From: Sulfurisphaera javensis
GTDB taxonomy: Archaea > Thermoproteota > Thermoprotei_A > Sulfolobales > Sulfolobaceae
Direction: 5' to 3'
DNA length: 64,000 nucleotides
Assembly (NCBI RefSeq): GCF_041154675.1
Contig: NZ_AP031322.1
Coordinates: 682,001-746,000 of the forward strand
Part shown: piece by piece, positions 1 through 9,311 of the stretch
Numbering within the stretch: the first letter of the stretch is position 1
Layout: every line of letters starts with the position of its first letter
Program-made: the position numbers and the translations under genes
The notes under the pieces: model-generated
Databases searched by the model: none
Seen by the model: the letters and a program-made list of their open reading frames with translations, nothing else
Told to the model about the DNA's origin: nothing

Positions 1-570
1 TCTATTAAAACCTAGGGCATATATGTCACCAGTAGATGAATCATACTCTAAAATAAGTTGGGTTAAATACTGATTTGGATGTCCTACGACTTGCATACCA
101 CCTCTAGTAACATCATATTGGCTAAAGTGTTCAGGACATAAGAGACAATTAGTAGCAGGATCAAACTCTAATATATATCCCATATGTGCGCAATATGCTG
201 AAAAACCTACTATATCATTATCTGGGCCTACACCATTTTCTGAAGGGACTCCAGTCTTAATTATATAAACTAGGTACCCCATATAGTTTGTTGTTACATA
301 TTGTCCGGGAGATGATAATTGAGAAATATTAGCTACCTTCTGTTTTACATAGCCTATTTGCTTAACAGTAGTTGTTGTCACAGTTTTTGTTACAGTAGAA
401 ATTTCCTTTTCTACTGTAACTTGAGGTTGAACTACTTTAGTGGTTCTAGGGAAACCATAACCACCTATAACAATACCCGCTGCAATTCCAGCAACAGCAG
501 CTGCACCACCAATTATAACAGCACGCCTATTAGGGTCAACATTCCCCTTCTTATCCTTTCCTTCGGCCAT
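1..570 (-). CDS. Rieske [2Fe-2S] protein, C-terminus cut by window edge
   Basis: Reading the minus strand from the ATG at 568-570 gives 190 residues without a stop up to the window edge. Residues 12-37 carry a twin-arginine (NRRAVIIGG) and a hydrophobic Ala/Gly-rich segment, so the protein is probably Tat-exported and membrane anchored. A Thr/Val-rich linker follows (about 50-70). The Rieske cluster ligands are visible as C127-A-H129 and C145-P-E-H148. It probably passes electrons from quinol, on the outer face of the membrane, to sulfocyanin or the CuA oxidase encoded to the right; that role is inferred from context. It is divergent from the first sulfocyanin gene across about 290 bases of AT-rich DNA. 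Which Sulfolobales paralogue it is (SoxF/SoxL types) cannot be decided from the partial sequence. Confidence 0.9.
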   Translation of the reverse strand, partial: MAEGKDKKGNVDPNRRAVIIGGAAAVAGIAAGIVIGGYGFPRTTKVVQPQVTVEKEISTVTKTVTTTTVKQIGYVKQKVANISQLSSPGQYVTTNYMGYLVYIIKTGVPSENGVGPDNDIVGFSAYCAHMGYILEFDPATNCLLCPEHFSQYDVTRGGMQVVGHPNQYLTQLILEYDSSTGDIYALGFNR

Positions 571-860
571 CCTAGAACACCTATTGTTATTAAAAATTAA
601 ATAACATATTTAAAAAACTTAACCTTCGAAAATATATATATGTCTGAGTAAACATATTTTTCTTTATGAAAAATATTTTAATTTAATATTAGTAAATTTT
701 AGTAAAAATTGACAAAGTTTAAAAAAGCTCAAGTTTTATATTGTAGATATTTAGTTATTTATTATCATAAAAATTAAAATAAGAAAAGAATAGTTTATAT
801 AAGAACATAAGCATTATTATGAAAAATCTTTTAATCCACTATTTAAAACTATAAATCAAC
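571..860. promoter_or_regulatory. Divergent intergenic promoter region
   Basis: This 290-base AT-rich stretch separates the Rieske gene (minus) from sulfocyanin A (plus). A TATA-like GTTTATATAA near 791-800 could serve sulfocyanin A with a leader of some 35-40 bases; a TTTAAAAC-type element near 842-849 is closer to the start. No gene is seen in it. Confidence 0.4.
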
Positions 861-1541
861 ATGGCCTCGAATACACCTATAATAGTGGCTGTAGTAATAG
901 CCATAATTCTTGTTGCTGTAGCAGGTTACTATATAGCAACAAAACCATCACTTACAATAACTACGACAGCTCCTCCTACAACTATTGGCACAATAACTCA
1001 AACTTCAACAACTCCTACTACAACTACTCCTACTACTACTACGATTGTATCTACTACAACCTCAACTACTACGACTTCTGTTTCCTTACCTCCTGGTGCT
1101 ATTAAGTTACCTTATAATCCTAGTAATCATACTGTTTTCTTATATATAGCTTCCCTATCTACTGGTTCACCATTCAACTTTAATGGTACTTCTAATGGTC
1201 AATTGCATATTTACATTCCAGCTGGTTGGACTGTAATAGTTTATTATACTAATGAAGAGAGCGGTCTTGCACACAACTTCTTAATAGTACAAAATGATAC
1301 AGCAACACCAAATAACGCCAATGTAGCTCAAGATGGCAAAATATTACTCTACGTAGGAACTAGCTCATCATCTTATGAATCCACAGGATTAATTAGTGGA
1401 CAATCAGCAAGTGGAACAATAACACTATCACCCGGATACTACTGGTTCTGCTGTGGAATAGCAGGACATGCACTAGCAGGAATGTGGGGAGTAATAATAG
1501 TATCATCATCAGTAACAGTACCATACGCAATAACAAGCTAA
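861..1541 (+). CDS. soxE: Sulfocyanin A, membrane-anchored blue copper protein
   Basis: This is a 226-residue protein with an N-terminal membrane anchor (about 6-26), a long Thr/Pro/Ser linker (about 31-75, probably glycosylated) and a cupredoxin domain. The type 1 copper ligands are H138 ([10 protein letters not shown]), C188, H193 and M198 in a C-x4-H-x4-M arrangement, as in sulfocyanin and rusticyanin. It should carry electrons on the acidic outer face between a Rieske/cytochrome complex and the terminal oxidase. Residues from about 69 to the stop are identical to sulfocyanin B at 4819-5478, and the DNA is identical too, in inverted orientation; only the anchor and linker differ. The symbol soxE is by family; no sox operon order is present here. 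Confidence 0.88.
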   Translation: MASNTPIIVAVVIAIILVAVAGYYIATKPSLTITTTAPPTTIGTITQTSTTPTTTTPTTTTIVSTTTSTTTTSVSLPPGAIKLPYNPSNHTVFLYIASLSTGSPFNFNGTSNGQLHIYIPAGWTVIVYYTNEESGLAHNFLIVQNDTATPNNANVAQDGKILLYVGTSSSSYESTGLISGQSASGTITLSPGYYWFCCGIAGHALAGMWGVIIVSSSVTVPYAITS

Positions 1542-1543
1542 AT
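1063..1543 (+). repeat. Left arm of 481-base identical inverted repeat
   Basis: Read by eye, 1063-1543 matches the reverse complement of 4817-5297 with no difference found. It covers the cupredoxin domain of sulfocyanin A plus two bases after the stop. Identity ends in the Thr linker on one side and immediately after the stop codon on the other. Confidence 0.9.
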
Positions 1544-1698
1544 AAGGCAATGGCAATCACTACACTAAATTAAAAAGACATTTTTTGTTTCAATTTCTCA
1601 TTTTTTTATAAAAGTAAGTTTCCATCAGATTGTGTTCATAGTGTTCAGTAGTAAATCTTCTGGTTAAAAATTTCGTATACTCTGTGATTTTTCTCATT

Positions 1699-1795
1699 TT
1701 AGTAAGGCGGAGAAGTTTGTTGCTTATTGTGGTTTAGATCCTGTTACTGAGAGGAAAGCTTCTTATGAGAGACCTTACCCTTTCCTCTCATTATA
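1699..1795 (+). pseudogene. IS110-like transposase fragment
   Basis: The plus strand reads ...KFVAYCGLDPVTERKASY..., which resembles the conserved block (AY-GLxP) in the C-terminal part of IS110/IS116/IS902 transposases. It ends in a stop soon after and has no start or upstream domain nearby. Assignment to the family rests on this one motif. Confidence 0.4.
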
Positions 1796-1939
1796 ATACT
1801 TAAAGCTGTTTTAGCAATCCTCCTTAACAAATCCCTCCTCATATCCTCAAGCTTAAGAAGCTGTCTTGCTAGTAATTGTTTTTGCTTAACTTGTGAGATT
1901 TAGTATCGTAAACTGTTGAGTTGCAATTTTTTCACTTGT

Positions 1940-2130
1940 ATTTCTTTTTCCTCTTGATGAACCGTTTTTTATTATTTGACTTGCATTTTGGGCAAGTTAT
2001 GTCTGAGATTCTTTCTCTCCTCTTCTTTATTCCTAACTTGTTAATGTAGTAGATTGTTGAAGTTGGTAAGTTGAGTTTGTTTAGTAGTACTCCTAATTGT
2101 GCTAAGGATAGTGAGATGTTGTTGTGTTTT
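1940..2130 (-). pseudogene. Transposase N-terminal relic (HTH plus zinc ribbon)
   Basis: The minus strand reads AQLGVLLNKLNLPTSTIYYI (a helix-turn-helix pattern) followed by DITCPKCKSNNKKRF, then an in-frame stop and NCNS. A helix-turn-helix followed by a Cys-x2-Cys half ribbon is common at the N-terminus of archaeal insertion-sequence transposases. The family is not determined. Confidence 0.3.
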
Positions 2131-2372
2131 TAGGCTTAATGTTTTTATTCTGAAGTATCATATGTATTAAGTGTGCTAGGGTTACTATGTTCATGTATTA
2201 TACCCCCAATTATTACGTAGTAACAAGTGTTTTTCGCTAGGGTATTACGTTTGATATTCATATAAAATAGACTATTTTTACATTTTGAATTTTTTACGTA
2301 TTACGTTTAGATTTTCATGACTGCAATTGAACACTCCCTAAAAACCATAGAAATTCTTTAGTCTATAAAATT

Positions 2373-3920
2373 TTATAATGATAAATATTTTACACAACTT
2401 ATCACATTTTGAACGTTCTCCTCAATAGTAAAATCTGAATTAAACATATTAATCATACATTGATCTATTATCTCCTCAAGCTTTGCAATTTTTTCACGAA
2501 TATAAGCATTTCTCAGCTCTTCCCAACTGACATTACCAATTACTTTTTGCTTAACTTCCTCCTTAACCTTTATAGCCATTTGGACTACATTCTCAGCATT
2601 TTGTAAATCTTCACTCTCATTACCAGTAAAATCAACATTTTGCAAAACTATCTGAGCCATAGAATCACCATATTTGTTTTTAATATAGTTATAAACGTCA
2701 GCTTCTGAAATACCTATGACTATTGCTAGATCTATAAGGGATTTAAAACTCTCGCCAAAGTATGAGCCTAAATACTCTTTAATTTCTGGCAAAGTCATAT
2801 TACCATAATCCTTATATGGAATAGTCAAAAATACAGGGGCAGTACCTAGCTCTATATCACCAATCTTACTAGAATAAAGTGTTGCATAAGCTACTATTTG
2901 AGCATCATTACCATATTGTGTACACTCAGGACAGTTATCAGAAGACTGAAGTGGTGCTCCGATTACAGACTTATTTATAGAATTATCAGAATAACTTATT
3001 ACCCCAGCAAGATATCTTACTACTTCTGGGAAATATACTGCTAGTGCAAATCCAAATATAGCTTTTAAGCCAACATTAATCTTTAACGTAATATAGAAAT
3101 CCGGTAATAATTTTGTTATGTTGTAAAAATCATGCACTGATTGGTCATTAAGTACTATTTCGTACCCTGATTTTTGTTTTCCATATGAAGTTGGATTTAT
3201 ATCTTTGAAATAATCTATTGCTGCTGCAGTATAAAAGGGCAGAATCTCGCATCTAGTTGCCTTTGAATAAATAAAATTAATGATATCACCCCAAAATGCT
3301 TCTAAAGGATTACTTCCACTACAATAACCCATTTGTAATGGGTTGATCCATTGTGTTATACTACTTCTTGCTAATACATCTTCTCTTTTTCCTAAATTAA
3401 TTACACCGAATTCAAAGGCATTTACATTAAATTTCGGACCTTGAATCTCTACAGTCTTCATCGGTAAAACATTCTGTATATACGATAATATTTCAGTTAA
3501 TTTATTACCTAGATAACCAGAAAAAGTTTTTATTCTTTTTTGTATTGCAAATCCTCCTTGGCCTAACCATATTCTAGTCCAATTTGGACTAACCCTACCA
3601 ATGTAAAGCATATAATCATCTTTAGTGTTTACGAGTATTCCGTGACCCATTAAGTCTGGTAATTCTACATTTCTATCTATAATTCCAGTTGCAAATGTAA
3701 ATGCAGGTCTAATAGTCTCGCTAAAGGGATTAGGCGGCGAATTTACTTGGGTTATCTGTCTACTTCTAAAGGCTTGAGTAATTTGATTAGAAATGCAATT
3801 TAATTCACTTAAATAGATATCAACGCTTGAGAGAGAACGTAAGATTATTCCTGCTGAATTACCTACTATTTGGCCTAATAACAAACTTCCTATATCTGCT
3901 CCTGCCTCTCCTATAGCCAT
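2373..3920 (-). CDS. Orphan hypothetical protein, 515 residues
   Basis: I do not recognise this protein. It has no signal peptide; the N-terminus (about 1-30) is Gly/Ala/Ile rich and could be amphipathic. One hydrophobic stretch lies near residues 285-310 (FGFALAVYF...LAGVI). A Cys pair (NCPEC) and scattered Cys are seen in the middle, and the last 80 residues are charged and helix-prone, possibly coiled coil. A TATA-like TTATATATAAA lies just upstream. It is the only intact gene in the segment bounded by the sulfocyanin inverted repeat, next to transposase debris, which suggests acquired DNA. A viral or plasmid origin is possible but nothing in the sequence proves it. Confidence 0.7.
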   Translation of the reverse strand: MAIGEAGADIGSLLLGQIVGNSAGIILRSLSSVDIYLSELNCISNQITQAFRSRQITQVNSPPNPFSETIRPAFTFATGIIDRNVELPDLMGHGILVNTKDDYMLYIGRVSPNWTRIWLGQGGFAIQKRIKTFSGYLGNKLTEILSYIQNVLPMKTVEIQGPKFNVNAFEFGVINLGKREDVLARSSITQWINPLQMGYCSGSNPLEAFWGDIINFIYSKATRCEILPFYTAAAIDYFKDINPTSYGKQKSGYEIVLNDQSVHDFYNITKLLPDFYITLKINVGLKAIFGFALAVYFPEVVRYLAGVISYSDNSINKSVIGAPLQSSDNCPECTQYGNDAQIVAYATLYSSKIGDIELGTAPVFLTIPYKDYGNMTLPEIKEYLGSYFGESFKSLIDLAIVIGISEADVYNYIKNKYGDSMAQIVLQNVDFTGNESEDLQNAENVVQMAIKVKEEVKQKVIGNVSWEELRNAYIREKIAKLEEIIDQCMINMFNSDFTIEENVQNVISCVKYLSL

Positions 3921-4818
3921 AATAAGTAAAAACTTTAATAATTATATATAAATTTTTTCATAAGAAAAAAGTATGCCATAATACCGTTGTAAAGATATAA
4001 ATATGAAATTCTTAGCTATTTTATCCTTCATTTCTTTTTTAGTCTTTATAACGAGATTATAAATATCTTAAATTTTTACCTATATGATGTTATTGATATA
4101 CATAGTGTGTTTTCCATAATGAGCTAGTATAGGTAGAAATTCTGAAATTAGGTTCTTTACTTAACTTATGTTTTACTCGAGCTTTTTTGTTATAATCTTG
4201 AACATACACTAACCCTAAACTCAGCAAATATTGCTTCAGATGGAAAAATTCTTTAACTATCAGTGCTTCATTTGAGTGTGCCTAACAACTTATCTAGCTT
4301 GCCACAACGGTAAAGTAAGTGGAGAACCAATTCCAGGGAAAGTCCATCTCGGAGAGTCTATGGTTTAAATACTTGTTCAACTCTGCTCCCTACCCTAAAG
4401 ATGCTGTAGTCATGTTCTAGCAAATGGATTTAATGAGTTTCTGACTTCCTTCCCGCTCTGAGGCTTTCTGCACACGCCATTGTGTAATTTACTATCCAAA
4501 GAGAAAATAGGCTTTGTACTTAAATTCACTTTTTCCCTTGAAAAGCTTACTATACGTAAGAGCTAAGAAAGTAACATATATTCTGCTTCTATAGAAACAA
4601 TAAAAGATTTATAAATAAAATATCTTGAAAAATTAATAGTAAAAGTAAATACTTTTATTTTTAAAGTTCTTGGACTAAAGGCTAATTAGTTTTTATAGCT
4701 AAGCTAGTATTATCATTTTTTATAAAAAAGTTAAAATGAAGATGAGAAGATTATATAGATATTTACCTAAAAAAGTGTTTTTCACTTTAAATAGTGACAC
4801 GTTTTACCTCTTTTTAAT
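3921..4818. other. 898-base gap, no intact gene
   Basis: No gene of convincing length is seen on either strand. On the minus strand a short reading frame ending near 4429 reads MACAESLRAGRKSETH, followed by DNA that resembles the 3' flank of IS200/IS605-type tnpB genes. The motif TGAGGCTTTCTGC at 4450 on the plus strand recurs near 55500. These are weak hints of an orfB-type element remnant. Confidence 0.4.
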
Positions 4819-5297
4819 TTAGCTTGTTATTGCGTATGGTACTGTTACTGATGATGATACTATTATTACTCCCCACATTCCTGCTAGTGCATGTCCTGCT
4901 ATTCCACAGCAGAACCAGTAGTATCCGGGTGATAGTGTTATTGTTCCACTTGCTGATTGTCCACTAATTAATCCTGTGGATTCATAAGATGATGAGCTAG
5001 TTCCTACGTAGAGTAATATTTTGCCATCTTGAGCTACATTGGCGTTATTTGGTGTTGCTGTATCATTTTGTACTATTAAGAAGTTGTGTGCAAGACCGCT
5101 CTCTTCATTAGTATAATAAACTATTACAGTCCAACCAGCTGGAATGTAAATATGCAATTGACCATTAGAAGTACCATTAAAGTTGAATGGTGAACCAGTA
5201 GATAGGGAAGCTATATATAAGAAAACAGTATGATTACTAGGATTATAAGGTAACTTAATAGCACCAGGAGGTAAGGAAACAGAAGTCGTAGTAGTTG
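4817..5297 (-). repeat. Right arm of 481-base identical inverted repeat
   Basis: Reverse-complement partner of 1063-1543. The two arms enclose about 3.27 kb (1544-4816) containing an orphan gene and transposase debris. Such arms permit inversion of the enclosed DNA by homologous recombination without damaging either sulfocyanin gene. Confidence 0.9.
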
Positions 5298-5478
5298 TAG
5301 TGGTGGTAGTAGTAGTCACAGAAGTAGTTGTAGTAGGAGTAGTTGTAGTTAACATTACTGCTGCATGTGATTTAGGTAATGGATATGTGACTATCATAAA
5401 GTTATATGCTATAAATCCTGCCATTACTGCTGTTCCACCAAATATAATAATAAGTAATGCTATTCCTAGCTTATTCAT
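4819..5478 (-). CDS. soxE: Sulfocyanin B, membrane-anchored blue copper protein
   Basis: 219 residues: an N-terminal anchor (about 4-29), a Thr-rich linker containing an uninterrupted run of Thr codons (about 45-65), then a cupredoxin domain identical to that of sulfocyanin A. Copper ligands occur in the same LAHNF, C-x4-H-x4-M pattern. Because only the anchor, linker and promoter differ from copy A, the two genes probably deliver the same electron carrier under different expression or surface tethering. It converges with copy A and is divergent from the oxidase genes starting at 5660. Start ATG at 5476-5478 gives a good anchor. Confidence 0.88.
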   Translation of the reverse strand: MNKLGIALLIIIFGGTAVMAGFIAYNFMIVTYPLPKSHAAVMLTTTTPTTTTSVTTTTTTTTTTTSVSLPPGAIKLPYNPSNHTVFLYIASLSTGSPFNFNGTSNGQLHIYIPAGWTVIVYYTNEESGLAHNFLIVQNDTATPNNANVAQDGKILLYVGTSSSSYESTGLISGQSASGTITLSPGYYWFCCGIAGHALAGMWGVIIVSSSVTVPYAITS

Positions 5479-5659
5479 AGCTTATCTCAATTGTCATGAT
5501 TAAAAAAGTAGTATTTATTTTTATCTATTTTTACCAAAAGCTTGTTTATGATTTTATTTTCCTATTTCAATTTTTCATTAATTTTAGAAGAATAAGATTT
5601 ATGAAGAAAAAGTAGTAAAATTTATTAATAATTGTTTATTATGTGTAATATGACCCTAA

Positions 5660-5842
5660 ATGTTATTGTTTGCAGAGCAAATAGTATCTCTTCCAAGTTT
5701 ATATACTATGGTATCAACTATTGCTCCTCCTTCGAGTGTTCCATTTGAGGATGTTTTTGGATTTGCTCTAGCTGGCGCAGGTATAGCTTTTGGGATTATT
5801 TTCTATCTCCTCATAAGAAAGAAAACAATTAATATTTTCTAA
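5660..5842 (+). CDS. Small single-span membrane protein of oxidase cluster
   Basis: 60 residues with one transmembrane segment near 33-53 (FGFALAGAGIAFGIIFYLLI) and a short basic tail. It sits 127 bases upstream of the CuA subunit II and on the same strand. Small one-span subunits (for example DoxE/DoxF of Acidianus ambivalens) accompany Sulfolobales terminal oxidases, so an accessory subunit is a reasonable inference; sequence identity to those proteins was not established. Confidence 0.65.
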   Translation: MLLFAEQIVSLPSLYTMVSTIAPPSSVPFEDVFGFALAGAGIAFGIIFYLLIRKKTINIF

Positions 5843-5922
5843 TTTAAGTTATCATTTTTTTAAATAAATTCTCATTTTATATTTTATTAGTTTAAAAAGT
5901 GCTATCAAACTATTCATTTATA

Positions 5923-5940
5923 GTAAGAAAAACTTATAAA
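5923..5940 (+). promoter_or_regulatory. BRE/TATA promoter of oxidase genes
   Basis: A purine-rich GTAAGAAAAA (BRE-like, 5923-5932) is followed by CTTATAAA (5933-5940). Transcription would begin about 26 bases later, near 5963, giving an almost leaderless message for the GTG start at 5970. Confidence 0.55.
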
Positions 5941-5969
5941 CTAATTAATATATTAAAATAATTGAGTGA

Positions 5970-6515
5970 GTGGTAGTGAGTGAGCACAAGAGAGATTGGG
6001 AGAAAATATGGTTTATAGTTATGTTAGTTCTTGTAGCTGCTTTTACTGGATATAGCTATGTGAGTATAATAACTGGCTCTGCTGCTACATATAGGTACGG
6101 ATTACCATTAGCTAGTGGTGTTCCTAAGCCTTTACCAAACGGTACAGTTATTGTTTATATGCTAGCTGTGCAATGGTCATGGATTCCACAAAATGCTACA
6201 GAAATAATTTATTTGCCAAATGGTAGTATGGAGAATATTAGTGTTACTTCTACAGTTATTGGGTATGTTAATGGTTATCCATATATTAAAGTAAGTCCCG
6301 GACAACCAATACTATTAGTACTTTATAGTAATAACGTGATACATGCTTTCTACCTTAGACTTCCTCATGGTCCTCAAAATTGGAATATAGTTCCTGGTGT
6401 CAATAGTTATGCATTTTTCTATGCTCCAACAACTCCGGGTAACTATACTTTCCACTGTGCAGAATATTGTGGTATAGGTCATTCATACATGTATGGTTAT
6501 TTGTGGGTGATGTAA
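5970..6515 (+). CDS. Heme-copper oxidase subunit II with CuA site
   Basis: 181 residues from a GTG start. One membrane anchor (about 12-34) precedes a periplasm-side cupredoxin domain. All CuA ligands are present: H125, then C163-x-E165-x-C167-x3-H171-x2-M174. This makes it a true cytochrome c oxidase-like subunit II that accepts electrons from a soluble or tethered carrier rather than directly from quinol, fitting the neighbouring sulfocyanins. Only one base separates its stop from the ATG of subunit I, so the two are co-transcribed. It is short because it has a single anchor. The family name (SoxH-like, FoxB-like or other) is not resolved by reading. Confidence 0.92.
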   Translation: MVVSEHKRDWEKIWFIVMLVLVAAFTGYSYVSIITGSAATYRYGLPLASGVPKPLPNGTVIVYMLAVQWSWIPQNATEIIYLPNGSMENISVTSTVIGYVNGYPYIKVSPGQPILLVLYSNNVIHAFYLRLPHGPQNWNIVPGVNSYAFFYAPTTPGNYTFHCAEYCGIGHSYMYGYLWVM

Positions 6516-6516
6516 G

Positions 6517-8100
6517 ATGGTAAAGTTGTATCCTAAAACTAGTTTAGGAATGGGATTACTATACATATCTGGAGCTATTTCTTGGTTAGTAGCAATGGGA
6601 ATTGCAGCGTTATGGTTTAGAACAATTTTGCTAAACCCACATACTAATCCTAAGGTAGGTTATGCAATTTCGCCACTTTATTACTTCTTAGTCACTTTTC
6701 ATGGAATGTCTGCAATGTATATTATAGTTGATGATTTGGCTTTAGGAATTTTTGCATACGCATTATATAAAAGTGGAATGTCTATTGTTCACTTTAAGAC
6801 ATTAACAGTTCTATTTTGGATACTAAACTTAGCACCAATAGTTACTTTTGCTGGAGGCCCAATAACAGGTTGGTACATGTATCCTCCATTAGCCTTACAG
6901 ACTGGTTCTTGGCTAGTATATCATACCAACGCTTTGATAGGTCTTGCTTACTTCTTCTTATTCCTAAACGCTTTGGCAGTGATATTATCCTCTTTAGTTA
7001 TGTTTATTGATGCTATAAAGACTAGACCAAAAGAAGGCAAAATACCGATATTTGCTGCATACGCCATGATGTTTGCTGGCGCATTAATTTTCTTAACAGA
7101 GCCAGCCTTGGCAGCGGGTGAACTATGGTATACTCTATATTTCTGGGCTGGTGTTTCAGTAAACCCACTAACGTGGGTAGTTTTGTTCTGGTTCTTCGGT
7201 CATCCAGTAGTTTATTATGTTCCATTTACCGTATTTGGTGGGCTTTATGCTTTAATTCCTCAATATGCTGGAAGACCATTATACAGTGAAAGATGGGCAA
7301 GATGGAATATCATATTATTATTTACTTTTAGTATGCTAGCCTGGGTTCATCATTTACAGACTTTTCCATTACCAGTTTATATTAGAGCATTTATTACACC
7401 AACTACTTTAATATTAGCTGCTGGTTCTGGTTTAACAGTATTAAACTTGGCACTTACTATATTCTATAGTCCGAAAGGATATAATTACAAAGATCCAGTA
7501 GGGTTTGCTGCATTAATTGCTTATATAGGATTTATATTAGCTGGATTACAAGCCTTAATTCTTCCTATAAATATTACTAATATAATCGTTCATAACACCT
7601 ACTATGTCGTTGGTCACTTTCACCTAATGATATGGACTATAATTCTTGTAGGTAGTATAGCAATAATCTTAGATATGTTAAGGAGTAAAGTAGGTGCAAC
7701 ATTAGATTTTTCATCATTAAGTAGAGGCTTATTATATGCTGGTTTGTCAATGTGGACTGTTGGTGCATTTATTACTGGATATACAATGAGTGTTGCAGGA
7801 TATTTAGGCTTAATTAGAAGATGGGATGCTTATCCAGTACAATTCCAGCCTTACATGGATATCATGACTTATGGCGCAATAATTATGGGTGCAAGTTTTG
7901 TGTTTATTGCTTTACCTATAGTATTTACATTACTTAGAGTTGGTATTCCAATATTTTGGACACCCACTACTGGAGTTACTACACCGTCAACAATAACCAT
8001 GAATATAAATTCGCCAAAAGGCGGTTCTGGATCAATAATTAAAGAAATAAAGGAAACGAAAGGCAATACATTAGATAATAAGATAACAAAGTTAAAATAA
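6517..8100 (+). CDS. Heme-copper oxidase subunit I
   Basis: 527 residues with about 12 membrane helices. Visible cofactor ligands: H62 (FHGMSAMY, low-spin heme), H229 and Y233 in GHPVVYY (CuB His and the cross-linked Tyr), H278-H279 (CuB), H367 (high-spin heme) and H369 (low-spin heme). The usual Glu of GHPEVY is replaced by Val, so the classical D-channel Glu is missing, as reported for several archaeal oxidases such as DoxB. The C-terminal tail (about 480-527) is hydrophilic and charged. It reduces oxygen to water and pumps protons. The gene follows subunit II by one base and is followed by a T-rich terminator-like stretch. Confidence 0.95.
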   Translation: MVKLYPKTSLGMGLLYISGAISWLVAMGIAALWFRTILLNPHTNPKVGYAISPLYYFLVTFHGMSAMYIIVDDLALGIFAYALYKSGMSIVHFKTLTVLFWILNLAPIVTFAGGPITGWYMYPPLALQTGSWLVYHTNALIGLAYFFLFLNALAVILSSLVMFIDAIKTRPKEGKIPIFAAYAMMFAGALIFLTEPALAAGELWYTLYFWAGVSVNPLTWVVLFWFFGHPVVYYVPFTVFGGLYALIPQYAGRPLYSERWARWNIILLFTFSMLAWVHHLQTFPLPVYIRAFITPTTLILAAGSGLTVLNLALTIFYSPKGYNYKDPVGFAALIAYIGFILAGLQALILPINITNIIVHNTYYVVGHFHLMIWTIILVGSIAIILDMLRSKVGATLDFSSLSRGLLYAGLSMWTVGAFITGYTMSVAGYLGLIRRWDAYPVQFQPYMDIMTYGAIIMGASFVFIALPIVFTLLRVGIPIFWTPTTGVTTPSTITMNINSPKGGSGSIIKEIKETKGNTLDNKITKLK

Positions 8101-8103
8101 ATT

Positions 8104-8117
8104 AATCTTTTTTTCCT
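8104..8117 (+). terminator. T-rich terminator after subunit I
   Basis: An oligo-T run (ATCTTTTTTTCC) four bases after the subunit I stop, the usual form of intrinsic termination in Sulfolobales. No hairpin is needed or seen. Confidence 0.4.
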
Positions 8118-8176
8118 TTAAATGTGTTTATTTTTTAAAAGTAAATTTTTTTAACTACCTTTATGAGAATTATTAT

Positions 8177-8740
8177 ATGATAAGGTATAATGGTACAAAA
8201 ATAAGTGTGAAAAACCTTATACTTCCTATCATATTTGTTATTGCTTTTGTTAATCCAATAGTTGAAGCAATACAATATTATAATCCTCTTGTATATATGC
8301 TAGATCATTACGCTCTATATGCTGCAGGAGTTCTTATAGGCTATAAATTTTTTAAAGGTTCTATATGGTCTTTTATTTTAGGTATGATTCCAGCAGGATT
8401 CTGGCATATTCCTCTCTTTTTTGCATTAGCTGCTGCTTTTCCCCTTTATAGAGGATTGTGTGAATTTACTTTGCTTTTAGGCGGAATTTTGGCTGGTTCT
8501 TATATTCCAAAAATGTCATTAACATTTAAAGTTGGTGCTTTAGGGATCTATATGTTTGCTGATTCTTTACTTAGTATTTTCTTTGTTTTAGGATATCCTC
8601 AATACTCAAATGTTGATTTTAAGTTTTTATACTGGGGAACTAATTTATTGCCATTTGTTGGTATTGAAATGTTTATAGTTATGAATATTGTATTAGTTTA
8701 TTCGCTTTATAAGCTATTAAAAAACATTTCCCTTTTTTAA
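8177..8740 (+). CDS. Multi-span membrane protein downstream of oxidase
   Basis: 187 residues with five or six hydrophobic spans (for example about 14-30, 42-58, 63-84, 90-108, 118-137, 155-178). I do not recognise the family. It lies 76 bases after subunit I on the same strand with its own AT-rich upstream region, so it may be an accessory or assembly factor of the oxidase, or an unrelated neighbour. Confidence 0.65.
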   Translation: MIRYNGTKISVKNLILPIIFVIAFVNPIVEAIQYYNPLVYMLDHYALYAAGVLIGYKFFKGSIWSFILGMIPAGFWHIPLFFALAAAFPLYRGLCEFTLLLGGILAGSYIPKMSLTFKVGALGIYMFADSLLSIFFVLGYPQYSNVDFKFLYWGTNLLPFVGIEMFIVMNIVLVYSLYKLLKNISLF

Positions 8741-8945
8741 AACTTGATATACTCTTTTTTAGATCTAGGAAGTAGGTTATAACTAACTGATGCTAAGTAT
8801 GTTTTAAAAAAGTTGTACTATATGGCTAATTTATAACTTGAATATTCCTTCATTGATATGTTAATTTTATGAAAAGTATGGTTATAATTTACGCAGAATA
8901 AGGTATATGATTATATTTAACGTAAACTTTTCCATATTAGAATTA

Positions 8946-9311
8946 TTATTCCTTAATTCTTTCTACCATCGCAAGAAAGCTTGAATAGAGGATTTCTTTC
9001 ATATTAACATCTCTAAGTTGTGGAGACTTTACATTGTCATTAATGTTCGAAATAAGTATCTTTATGTTCGATTTCTTAAGTATTCTGTATGAGGGGAAAC
9101 ATAAAGATCCATGGGGAGCAATTACTTTATCAGCTTTTAGTTTAACACATTCCTTTGCAACTGCTGGCCTTTTCATTGGAGATTTTAGAGCAGGGTTTTC
9201 TTCTTTAAAGATTATTTCATTATTCTTCTCGTCAATTAAGACAATATATCTTGCTTTAGAGAATTCCTCTAAAGTTTCTAGGTCTTCTTTTACTGTAGTG
9301 CAAATAGTCAT
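8946..9311 (-). CDS. NifX/MTH1175-like protein
   Basis: 121 residues. The middle (AVAKECVKLKADKVIAPHGS...SYRILKKSNIKIL) follows the pattern of the dinitrogenase iron-molybdenum cofactor-binding fold (NifX/NifB C-terminal/MTH1175), in which an 'A-x-x-V-I...G-x-x-x-x-x-L-K-x-x-x-I-x-V' stretch is typical. The function in non-nitrogen-fixers is unknown. Its ATG overlaps the stop of the upstream 361-residue gene (ATGA type), indicating translational coupling. Confidence 0.55.
   Translation of the reverse strand: MTICTTVKEDLETLEEFSKARYIVLIDEKNNEIIFKEENPALKSPMKRPAVAKECVKLKADKVIAPHGSLCFPSYRILKKSNIKILISNINDNVKSPQLRDVNMKEILYSSFLAMVERIKE

Larger units (their letters stand above)
1544..2372. other. 829-base gap with decayed transposase fragments
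   Basis: No intact gene is seen. Two protein-like relics are readable: an IS110-like transposase piece on the plus strand near 1699-1795, and a helix-turn-helix/zinc-ribbon piece on the minus strand near 1940-2130. The octamer TATTACGT occurs three times at 2211, 2243 and 2299. The rest looks like unconstrained AT-rich sequence. Confidence 0.6.

Noticed and set aside
319-600. 93-residue plus-strand reading frame
   Set aside because: It lies antisense to the Rieske gene, whose cluster ligands are clear; the translation is low-complexity Asn/Ser/Tyr.
5300-5503. 67-residue plus-strand frame starting with a Val run
   Set aside because: It is the antisense shadow of the Thr-rich linker and anchor of sulfocyanin B.
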